Assembly (NCBI GenBank): GCA_019918135.1
Contig: WBZZ01004123.1
Coordinates: forward strand, 200,001-264,000
Source of the DNA: Paulinella micropora
Taxonomy: Eukaryota > Cercozoa > Imbricatea > Euglyphida > Paulinellidae
Reading direction: 5' to 3'
DNA length: 64,000 nucleotides
Shown: positions 1-9,514 of the stretch, piece by piece
How positions within the stretch are numbered: position 1 is the stretch's first letter
How the letters are laid out: the number at the start of each line of letters is the position of its first letter
Position numbers and translations under genes: made by a program
The notes under the pieces: generated by a model
Databases searched by the model: none
Told to the model about the DNA's origin: nothing
What the model saw: the letters and a program-made list of their open reading frames with translations, nothing else

Positions 1-11
1 TATTGACAGGG

Positions 12-295
12 TGACTAGCCCCAGACTCGATCTTGATGCTGATATAATTTTTTTGAAATTCACGCAAATATTTGCGTTAGGGGAGTGTCCTGAATCCAAA
101 ATTCCTTGTTTATTAAGCCTATTTGCTGCTCTCCCATCGGAACAAATCATGGTTTGTGGAAACCAGGAGGAGTTGGGAGCTCATATTGGCAGGATGGTTA
201 GCAGCAGACTCGATCTTGATGCTGGTATAATTTTTTGGAATTCACGCAAATCTTTGCGTTAGGGGAGTGTCCTGAATGCCAAATTTCCTTGTTTT
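12..295. repeat. Pair of ~100-bp direct repeats
   Basis: Two copies of a roughly 100-bp sequence begin near 12 and 195 (offset about 183 bp). Both contain a GACTCGATCTTGATGCTG block, a run of T, a CACGCAAAT/TTTGCGT inverted repeat and the string GGGGAGTGTCCTGAAT. They differ at several positions, so this is an old duplication. The small ORFs across it are not convincing genes. Confidence 0.7.
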
Positions 296-305
296 TTAGC
301 AGTAC

Positions 306-838
306 TTGCCGGTGCCTCCGGCAATTGAACGTACCCTGTCGACGGGGCAGGGGGGGGTCCGGGGGGCCCTCCCCCCGGGAACCCCAGCCCGGCGATTGTA
401 CGCACCCGTTTCGGTCGCGGGTGGCACCAACACCAGAAAGTTGAGGTCTTGTGCCACCAGGCGCCGTTTTCGCACCAAAGGGAGTTAGCGGCTGATATTT
501 GGTGTATCTGACACTTCTTGATGAGCTCTCTTTGAAAATATAAAAATTGTTGCGCCGGGTGGCCTAACCGGGAATTTGAGGTTTTTGCGCCACCAGGCGC
601 CGTTTGCGCACACCCGAGGGAGTTTGAGGCTGATGTTTGGTACCCGACACCTCTAGGTGCGCTCTCTTCGGAGATTAAAAAAGTGGCGGGTGGCACAAAA
701 ACCAGATATTTTAGGTTTTTGTGCCACCAGAGCTTACACTTGCGATCTGCTGGTACCTCCGGCAATTGAATGTACCCTGTCGACGGGGAAGGGGTCCGGG
801 GGGGCCTCCTCCCGGGAACCCCAGCCCGAGGAGGGGGG
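306..838. repeat. GC-rich interspersed and tandem repeats
   Basis: A C/G-rich block with CGGCAATTGAA, CCTGTCGACGGGG and GGGAACCCCAGCCC occurs near 310-400 and again near 750-835. Between the copies lie about two and a half tandem units of roughly 140 bp (starting near 419, 557 and 691). Each holds GTGCCACCAG, and the two complete ones GGCGCCGTTT, a GAGGGAGTTTGAGGCTGAT-like stretch and a GCTCTCTT end. No gene is recognised. Confidence 0.65.
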
Positions 839-896
839 GGGGGGTGCGCGAAGCGCACCGCAAACCATCCTTTCAGGTGTTGGCGCAGCCCCTAGT

Positions 897-913
897 TATT
901 ATTATTATTATTA

Positions 914-944
<31 letters not shown>
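897..944. repeat. (ATT)n microsatellite
   Basis: About 16 ATT units with one interruption directly precede the first SINE copy. It may be the 3' tail of an older element into which the SINE inserted, because the same trinucleotide forms the SINE tails. Confidence 0.8.
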
Positions 945-1200
945 GGACACCGTGATAGCCCAGTGGTCAAGTTCTACCATATGGGCCCTGTCGCCAGTTC
1001 GATTCCAGTCGGTGCCACCAGTATTTTCATTGAACATATCGGTCCGTCTGGAAGTGTTGGAACTGCCCGTGCGGGGGTGTCATTAGAGCCTATCGTCAAT
1101 TCTTCGTACTCCCCTCACGGGTGAGACGATGGAGGCGCATGTGCAGATTTGCATCAGCCATTGACAGAGAAGCACTATTATCATTATTATTATTATTATT
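945..1200 (+). mobile_element. tRNA-derived SINE, copy 1
   Basis: The head (945-1020) resembles a tRNA: GGACACCG can pair with CGGTGCC before ACCA. It contains a pol III A box (TAGCCCAGTGG) and a B box (AGTTCGATTCC) about 40 nt apart. A ~155-bp unrelated body follows and ends in AGAAGCAC, then an (ATT)n tail to about 1200. Repeated occurrence with the same body and tail marks a SINE rather than a tRNA gene. The D arm is a poor fit, so it is probably no longer a functional tRNA. Confidence 0.8.
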
Positions 1201-1371
1201 AGGGAGTACATAGGCCATCGGTCCTTTCCATGGGCTGATTGGTATAAAGCTCCTAGAGTAATGTTCTATGCCGTCACTTCCTTTATTCCACCGATTGGTG
1301 TGGAGACTTTCCTTATGGAATGGAGGACTGGATGCACATGGCCTTTTGGCTCAGCAATTGGCAGGAGATAC
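1201..1371. other. Unique spacer between SINE copies
   Basis: This 170-bp stretch shows no repeat and no convincing coding potential. It ends in another (ATT)n run just before the second SINE. Confidence 0.5.
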
Positions 1372-1399
1372 ACTATTATTATTATTATTATTATTATTT

Positions 1400-1665
1400 G
1401 GACACCGTGATAGCCCAGTGGTCAAGTTCTATCATCTGGGCCCTGTCGCCAGTTCGATTCCCGTCGGTGCCACCAGTATTTTCATTGAACATACCGATCC
1501 GTCTGGACCAGTATTTTCATTGAACATACCGGCCCGTCTGGAAGTGTTGGAACTGCCCTTGCGGGGGTGTCATTAGAGCTTATCGTCAATTCTTCGTACT
1601 CCCCTCACGGGTGAGACGATGGAGGCGCATGTGCAGAAATGCATCAGCCATTGACAGAGAAGCAC

Positions 1666-1706
<41 letters not shown>
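1400..1706 (+). mobile_element. tRNA-derived SINE, copy 2
   Basis: It has the same tRNA-like head (A box TAGCCCAGTGG, B box AGTTCGATTCC) and body as the copy at 945, and also follows an (ATT)n run. Its body has an extra tandem duplication of about 34 bp around 1480-1545, beginning CCAGTATTTTCATTGAACAT. It ends with AGAAGCAC and an (ATT)n tail. Apart from the duplication it is about 95% similar to copy 1 by eye, which suggests a fairly recent family. Confidence 0.8.
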
Positions 1707-1707
<1 letters not shown>

Positions 1708-1708
1708 G

Positions 1709-1752
<44 letters not shown>

Positions 1753-2175
1753 GATTACCAGTACTACCACTACTACCACCACTACCACTACTACCACCAG
1801 ATCTATACAACGCACATACATACACTTATACATACACACTACACACGTATTAAACCCCATCTACAGTGTGTTCTATACAACATGCAAGAACATACATACA
1901 TACATACATACATACAAAACCCCATCAACGGTGTGTCTTACACAACACACCTTCGTCTACATACATACATACATACATACATGCTGAACCCATCAACGGT
2001 GTGTTCCATGCAACACACATACATGCGCATAGTTGCTGCTGCTGCTGTTGCTACTCTATTCTCCTCCTCCTCCTCTTTCTTCTCCTCCTCCTTCTTCTCC
2101 TTCTTCTCCTTCTTCTTCTTCTTCTTCTTCTTCTTCTTCTTCTTCTTCTTCTTCGTCTTCGTCTTCTTCGTTTTT
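1707..2175. repeat. Microsatellite cluster (TAC, CATA, CTG, CTT)n
   Basis: In order: (TAC)n with CAC variants to about 1797; interspersed CATA tetranucleotide runs (about 1813-1985) separated by related sequences containing CCATCAACGGTGTGT; a short (CTG)n near 2033; and a long CTC/CTT pyrimidine run to about 2170. All reading frames across it are simple amino-acid runs and are not genes. Confidence 0.85.
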
Positions 2176-2518
2176 GCCTGTTTCTGCTGTCGTCCTCCTG
2201 TTTTGTAAGTTGCGTTCCTTCCAGGAGATGTAGGCTAGAGCATAACATTTTTCTTTTGCGCGTCTCTAAGCTGTCGTTATGTCAACCTGTTTTCTTTTGC
2301 CTTTCCCATACAATCATCTGGTAGGTACAAGGTAATTTAAGATAGGAATGTAGAAATCCGTTAGGTACCAGGCCGGTCAGGTGGAGAAAGGTGGAAGCAG
2401 TCTCTGGTTAATAGAAGGGTGATGAAGGTAGAAATGGGCAAGAAGCAGGAACGTAGTCAGCGAGCTCCCAACTGCCTCTGCCCCTGCACTCCTGTCACTC
2501 CTATGTGTTGGTGTGCAG
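2176..2518. other. Region upstream of first recognised myosin exon
   Basis: No exon can be recognised here, although a typical myosin would have about 80 more residues upstream of the first visible exon. It ends in a good splice acceptor (GTGTGCAG, 2511-2518). The start codon and first exons are either in this stretch in an unrecognised form, further upstream beyond the SINE/microsatellite cluster, or missing. Confidence 0.4.
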
Positions 2519-5500
2519 GGACGCTATCTATACAAACGTAGGCACGGTTTTGATTTCGGTAGCACCTGCTCTTGGTATGTCATGATTCGTGAGCCACAAA
2601 TGGAATGTTGCTTAGGTTAATCCCTTCAAGTCTGTGTCGGGCTTGTATTCGGAAGAGCGACTAGCGCAGTACCTCAGCCAAGACACGGTGTGGCGCCCCA
2701 GCGAGCCTGCTCTTGCACAGCTGCTTGTGCGCAGGCCGGCCTGGCGCCTCACATCTACTCGATCGGAAGGCACGCGTACCAGCAAGTGCTGGACTTTCAT
2801 CGGCACGGCCAAAGTATGCCGTACCTGCCTGTGCGTTCTGCGTGCTCCGCCTCGGCGCCTGTCTATGTGTATTGCTTATCTCGTTGGAATGTCGGCGTCA
2901 GGCATTTTTTGTGCCGTGATCGCAATCTGTACCTATATCGAATCGTTTTCTTTTTCTGTGTCCCGCACTGGCACCCCCCCCACCTCCACTCCTTCATCCA
3001 TTCTTTGCCGCTGGAAAGTCTGGGCAGGCATCCTGTCGCTCCTGCCTGTAGGCGAGGGGTCTGTCAGCAAACCAAGCCAGTCGCTGATCATCAGCGGCGA
3101 GTCCGGGTCTGATCTCCATATGCCCTTTTCTCGTCAAACGTTGTGGCCTGGGACCTGCCAGGGCGGGAAAAACAGAGGCCACCAAGCAGCTGATCGAATT
3201 CCTAGTGTACGCAAGTCGACACAAAGGGGTGAGCCTCTTCGCAGCAATGCCTTCGAATTCATTTCTTTGTTTCTTGGAAATCCATGTTAGGATAGTTTCA
3301 CTCAAAGTGCTAAGAAAACAGGCTCAATTTCTGTTTCTTTATGTCAGCACAACAGGCAGACGTCGCATGAGAGGATCATTGCGCAGAAGCTAATTCTAGC
3401 CAGTCCGGTCCTAGAGGTCTCCTTCCCCACTGTAAAGCTTGCATCCAGTCAATGCATTGATGCTCTAGGCATTTGGAAATGCTAAGACGATGCGAAACAA
3501 AAACAGCAGTAGATTTGGAAAATGGTCATGCTCCCTATCAATCATCTGCCTATTTTTCTTATTCTTTTAGGCAGAGCATCTTCTTCAACAGCCACGGTAT
3601 GTCAGCCTGGGCTCGTTTCTGTCTCTGCACTAATGCACGTAGGAGGGATAAAATCCGCCAAGATCACCAGATACCTTCTGGAAGAGTCCAGGTCGACTCT
3701 TTACTTTTGTTGATCCGATGCAGCAAGTTGTGTGCAGGGTCTCGTTCCAAGAAAAGGGGGAGCGCAACTACCACATCTTTTACCAGCTGTGCGCCTCTTC
3801 AGACTTGGATCCTCTTTCTTTCGCTTACTTAAATGGTTTGCCTGCCAATCTCACAGGCAGCATGACATGATGTACGTTGCGGTGTGCAGGAAGTTCTTCC
3901 GTGGCCGAAGATGCAAAGTCAGACTGGTGTCCTGCTTTCTCTTTCTTTTCTTTCTGTTGATGTCCTGTGTGCCTCTTTAACCTATCTCAGGAATTCCAAG
4001 AAACGCGCAGCAAACGCGGATGGTGATTATCCTCATTCATGTGTCCTCGGGCCAGACATTTCCTTGGTTGAAAAGTTTGTGTCAAGGTGGATGGTGTGGA
4101 CGATGCCAAAGATTTCTCAATAGTGGCTGCGGCTTTGGATCATCTCGGTTCGCGCTCTGCTTCCCCTTGCAGAGGTTCCAGGCACCACCTCTGCCATATC
4201 TGTAGGTGTACCAAAGGAAGAAAGCCGCCAAATTTTCCAAGTCGTGCACTCCATTCTGACTCTAGGCAACGTGAACTTTACAGGAAATGAAAAGGGTCTG
4301 ATCTCAAACTCCTTGTTTGAGTACCCTCTCGTTGTAATATCTATCAAGGTCATTCGGAAGTAACCGATGAGAAGTCGAAAGACATGGTGAAGCAGACAGC
4401 AACTTTCCTTGCGTTGGACGAATATAAGCTCGATACCATTCTGACCTCACGCATAATTCAATCGGGACGTGGCTCGGTAAAGTATGAGAGTCCTGGATTA
4501 TGCATGTCTCATGTCTTTGTTTGTCGCCTGCATTAGATCATTTCTGTCCCTCGCACTGTTCAGCAATCAGGTATCACTTACCATCCAGTTTCCGTAGAGC
4601 TACATGGCTGCTTGTTGCTAGTCGAATTTCGTAATTCCTTGGCCCAGCAACTTTACGCCAACGTATTTCACCACATCGTTCTCGTCCTCAACGAATGTTT
4701 TGGTGATGGTGTGTCATCGCACGGCGATACCTCCGTCAGCATTCTTGACATCTTCGGGTTTGAAGTGTTCGCCGTCAATTCCTTTGAACAGTTTTGTATC
4801 AATTACGCCAACGAGAAGTTGCAGTACGACTTCATCAACCATATGGTTGTGATGGAGCTGGATATTTACCGAGAAGAAGGAGTCGAGATCAAAATGGACT
4901 TCATGGACAACTCAGCATGTCTTCACCTTCTAGAAGGCAAGCCACACGGTGCGCTCGTTTGCCATGTTTTACAGAGCTCCCACGGTTGCTTGACTCCGCA
5001 ACAGGAATTCTCAGAATGTTGTCGGAAGAACTGGCCGTTCCCAAAGGTTGCCAACGAGGAAACCATGCGAGGTCTACCTATTTATGACATATTTGCTTGC
5101 TTCAGGGTCGGATCACAACCTTCTGTTGAAATTGAACAAGAACTGGAGCGGGAAGAACAGGTATTACCGTGAACTGCGGGGCAAAGACCAGTTCCAAATC
5201 GTGCACTATGCACAGCCTGGTATGTTGTACGAGAATCCGTCCAGTCCACGTGTTTTCTTGTGTGCACAGTCGACTACACTATCTCTGGCTTCTTGCACAA
5301 GGCAAAAGCCCAGAACATGGATGAAGTTACCTCCATGTTTACTTCCTCTTCCTCCTCGTATCTCAAATCGCTTTTTGAAAATGTACAGCAGGCTGAGAAT
5401 CAAGAACGAGTAAAGTCGCAGCTTGCTTCGTTTGCCAAGGCGTCTGTTCCATCCGGTTTGGGGAAGCACAATTCACTAGGAGCTGACCTGCCGAGCCCCC

Positions 5501-8500
5501 AACAACGCAAGAGGTATACAAAGTGTTTCCTACTCACCCATTGCCATGTGGTGTGTGTGCGTGTGTGTGAAGGTCCAAATCGAGGACGAGGTCGGCTGTG
5601 GGTGCGCACTCTGTCTCAGAGCACTTTCAGGAGTCTTTGCAGGTCTTCTCCAACGCTTGTAAGCATCTGTCACCGACACGGTCATTATTGTTGTTAGGAG
5701 TTGATCGGAGCGATTCGACAGTCGAACGCTCACTTCATACGCTGTATCAAGCCAAATCCTGATTCGGTTCTTAGAAGTATATTTTCTCTCTTACGGATCA
5801 TTTTTCTCGTTCCAGAAACAAGATGATTTCACAACAGACATGGTGCTTCGGCAATTGAGGTTTGTTACGTTTGGGCCTACAGGGAGCATTTACTTATGCT
5901 TCACAGAACCAGCGGGTTGATGGATGCGGTGAAAGTCCGTCGTCAGGGCTTCTCACATCACTTGCCACACAAAGATTTCGTTTTGCGTTATCGAGCTTTG
6001 GCTGCACCTTCTGAGGATAGCTTTGAAGACCAGGCAAAACAAATCATTCAGGTCACGTCGTGAATCAATGTCTGTGTTCTGACATGGTCTGTGTACTTCA
6101 GGGGTGTGGCTTCACAGGCAAGGTCCTCTTCCTTGCCTCATTTCAACTTTCATCTGTCTGACACTTGTGTTAGAACCTATTCGCGATAGGCACATCGAAA
6201 GTCTTGTTGCGATCCGAGTTTCGAGCTTTCCTAGAAGAAAAACGCGCGGTCATGATTTGTGAACATTCCATCAAGATCCAAGCTGCCGCGCGCACGTTTC
6301 TTGCGGAACAGGTAGAAAATTTCAGCATTTTTTTGTAGTTGACTCGTGTTTGTATGCAGAATTTTGCTGAGATACGTAATGCCTGGTTAAGGGTGCAAAA
6401 TTCTCTGAGTGTAACTGAACTCGACGCCTCGCAAGAAGCTTTGTCTAAGTGTGAAAAAGACGCAAATGCATTTACCGCTTTTGGTCATGCATCTCTCAAT
6501 GCAGAAATACAGCACAACTTGCAGGTCATTCTGATTTGACCAGATATGTATGGTTCCAAAATTGAAGAAGTGGAAAAGAACGAAGAAAAGAGCAACAGGA
6601 ACAGAGCAAAAAGAAAAATAAGAACAAACAATAAGAAAAAAGAGCCAGAAAAGGAACAAAGGAAGAAAGGAAGGAAAAGGAAAAGAAAAGAAAAGAAAAG
6701 AAAAGAAAAGAAAAGAAAAAAGGAAAGAAGAAGAAAGAGCAGAGAAAACAAAAGAAGAGGAAAATGAAAAAGGAAAACGGAAAAGTCAAAACGGATAGCG
6801 GATAACGGAGAAGCGGAAAAGCGGAACAGCGAATAACGTATTGCGCAAACGCGGAAAGAGAAGGGGGAAAGGGGAAAGGGGAAGAAACACAAGAAGAAAA
6901 AAAATGGAAAAGGAAAAGGAAAAGGAGAGGAGAAGAGAGAAAAAACAGAAAATTTCCTCCCATCGTCAAGTTTGTTTTTTTCACACAGAGGCTCGATTCA
7001 ATCAGGAAGTTGCAAGAAAGCCTTCTAGCTGCCTTGAATAGCCAAAGCCGGTCGATGGCTGCTCGTCTTGGAGCAGCTACTGAGGCGTGCAGCGCGGGGA
7101 AGGGCCTTGTGGTGAAAGAGGGAAGCTTTGCTGCAGTGCTTCAAGAGATACTATCCAAGCTAGCTCAAGGGTTACAGGCTGTACAGGCCGTGCTGCATTC
7201 TGCCACCCAAGACGCCAAAATGCATGCGTCAGCTTTGCGTAGTGGCAGCGAGAAAGTGCTCGCAGAAGCGAAGCAAGTCCATGAGTCTCTGCAAGGAAAG
7301 CTTGCGAGTGTGTCAAGCTTCCGGCCGGAAAAGCCTTGGCAAAGGCTACTAGATGAGGCAGGAAATCTGCTGATTTTAGAAGAACTAGTGTCCTTCAACA
7401 TGGCCACACAAGAGAAGCTCAAGACAATACAGAAACTTTCTAATATGCTGGACACTGCCGAAAGGAATGTACTGGGCCAGCATCATGATATCGCAAACAT
7501 CCTGTCCACAACTGAAATACCAATGGACATCAAGGCTGACCTTGAAACTCGCCTATCAGCAGTCGACACCAAAGCTCAGGCAATAAGAGATCTGGTGACG
7601 GGTTTTACTTCAGCAAGCGCAAGCGTGAAAGATCGCCTGAAATCACTCGATGACGTGCTGCAGATGGAAATGCAAGATTCAGATGGTATGGGAGCAAGTT
7701 TGCGTAAGGCAGCAATAGCGTTCAGGGAAGAGCTTGCAGCGTTCTCTGCGCAGCTTGAGCAGGCGGAACAAGTCGCTCATCCGACCAAAGCGCAGCTAGC
7801 GGAGTATAAAAAATTGATTAAGTCAAGCGATGCACGGTGCCGTGAGCTGGTCGACGCCCATTTGAAGGTCCAATTTTCGTGAAAGCTGTCACCTTTCTCC
7901 TGTCATGTTAGTTTTTTGAATTAGGAATTCCAAAGCCATCCCGATTCGCAGGCGTTGCGGAATGAAATCTTGGAGAAATGCAAACCTTCAGTGCTCAGGG
8001 AGCCGTTGGAGTTGCTGACCAAGTTCAGTGCATTGGAAGGGTCATTGCACGAGCTCTGGGTGCTGGTGGACTCAGCTCCAATCTTTACTACTGAACAGAC
8101 AAGACTGCTAGAAAGCCAAGCGCAGGATGTGAAGAGCAAAGGTACCCTCTCCACGGAGCTGCAACAGTTAGTCAAAGGTCGCCTGACTTTGCTCCGTCAA
8201 GGGATGTCTCTGTTCTCGTCTCTGTCCACTGCTCTCACAAGCGATGGAGACTCTTTCTACAGCAGACGCACTACTTTGCAGCAAGCCCTGTCTCGTGTAC
8301 CGCCCAAGGTTGAAGCAGAGCTCAGTGCTTCCACTCGCAGCTTGATTGTGCTGGCGCGCGACCTTTGCCAGTCGTACGAGATGTGCGCGAAGCAAGTCGA
8401 GTCCGCCCTGTCCCTGGCGCTGTCGCATGAATCGCATGAATCCATGGATGTAGCAAACAGCCTCCTGTCCCGCTTTGAGGTGTTAAGATATTCACTTGAA

Positions 8501-9463
8501 GCGTTCACCAGAAGATGTACTGAAAATGAAGGAAATGCTCCTGTCCTGGATGCCGCAACCATACAAGAGATTACGAGGGTGCACTCGTCGACGGGGACGC
8601 TAACAGAAGTACGAGATGCGGCGGCAGTTGTGGCTCGCGTGACGGCTGCGGAGCTGCAGATTGAAAAGGCTCGTCGAGAAAATGACGCTGCCATGCTGGG
8701 CGCCGCACTGCAGGAGGCTGACCAGCTCGGCATGAGCGAATCCAGTGTTGCACATGCTCGCAGCCATTGGAGCTCCTTGACTAGCCACGGGGCTGGAGGT
8801 GCCTCAGCGGTGTTATCCACACCCGCGTCGCTACACGAAAAGGGCAGAATCGCAGCTTCTCAAGTGAAAAGTGAAGTCGTCGAGGAAGACCTAGGCGCAT
8901 CCCTTGAAGTGGAAATTGAAGACACGCAAGGCAAATTTCCAGCCCCTGTAGTGCAAAGTGAAGTCAAGGAAGAAGGCAAAGTCGCATCCCCTGACGTGCA
9001 AGTTGAAGACATCGTGCAAAGCAAAGTCGCAGCCCCTGGTAAGCAAAGTGAGGGCGTGCTACCTGGATATGGTGGCTACGGCGGCCAGGCCAGCGACTTT
9101 TTTTTGCTTGGGGCAAGTGCAGAGCAGGATCCTAGAGATGATTCATTGACGGACGAGGCACCTGAGGAACGGAATCGTCTACTTCGTGACGCCATGCGAA
9201 GTGCTGAATCTTCGGAAGGCTCAGAAACAGATGAGGATCTTAACTTGCAAACGCGAGGTCGTGGTTCAAAGAAGTCACGTTCTGCAAAAAACCAGCAAAA
9301 CACTTCGTTGAGAAAGGTCTCAGTCTCACATGTACAGTCAAATGTCATAAGCGTCGATTTTCAGGGGCCCGCCAGGACTGAGCAGGAGCAGCATTTGTTA
9401 GTGGACATCCAAGCTAGCGATTTTGAAAATGTTAAAGAAAGAAGCAACAGATTTGCATGGGGG
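2519..9463 (+). CDS. Myosin heavy chain (multi-exon; motor, IQ motif, tail)
   Basis: The actin-based motor can be read across at least 15 exons with short GT-AG introns, for example 2559-2615, 2688-2734, 2814-3051 and 3107-3161. In order: TVLISVNPFK; P-loop GESGAGKTEATK, split by intron 3107-3161; switch I NKNSSRFGK (near 3495-3520); RNYHIFYQLC; switch II LDIFGFE (near 4745) with QFCINYANEKLQ; HFIRCIKPN (near 5735); converter FAIGTSKVLLR; and one IQ motif, IKIQAAARTFL (near 6270). The tail exons 6360-6524, 6989-7867 and 7925-9463 encode mostly helical sequence, then an acidic part with repeated SEV-E and PVVQ-like segments (about 8860-9060). The first ~80 motor residues are not recognised. 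The frame runs into the GMC domain after intron 9464-9514, so this is probably the N-terminal two thirds of a fusion protein. The myosin class is not assigned. Confidence 0.92.
6525..6988 (+). repeat. Purine-only minisatellite filling a myosin intron
   Basis: This 464-bp intron joins two phase-0 exons (donor after CAG at 6524, acceptor CACACAG at 6988). It is far longer than most introns of the gene. Its middle is almost purely A and G on the coding strand (AAAAGG, AAAAGAAAAG and GGAAAAGG units), with AGCGGATAACGG-type repeats near 6790-6840. ORFs on either strand here are low complexity and not genes. Confidence 0.8.
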
Positions 9464-9514
9464 GTACTGAGCTTCGTGGTTGTCTTCATGTCTAATACGT
9501 ACAACTTTCTGTAG
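9464..9514 (+). other. 51-bp in-frame intron linking myosin tail and GMC domain
   Basis: The segment starts GTACTG, ends CTGTAG, is 51 bp (17 codons) long and matches the short introns of this gene. Removing it keeps the frame and joins ...RFAWG to VIGIVVCLVVFGVVFWLIM. If retained, the frame instead ends after a different hydrophobic stretch (VLSFVVVFM...YNFL) at TAG 9512-9514, which would give a tail-anchored myosin without the enzyme. Which form is made cannot be told from sequence. Confidence 0.75.

Noticed and set aside
945-1020. tRNA gene
   Set aside because: A and B boxes are good, but the D arm fits poorly, and the same tRNA-like head, body and ATT tail recur at 1400, which is the mark of a SINE.
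1586-1860. Poly-Asn, poly-Ser, poly-Leu and poly-Val ORFs
   Set aside because: All frames read trinucleotide microsatellites; no complex sequence is present.
6387-6984. Minus-strand Phe/Leu-rich ORFs
   Set aside because: They are the complement of the homopurine intron tract and cannot be separate genes.
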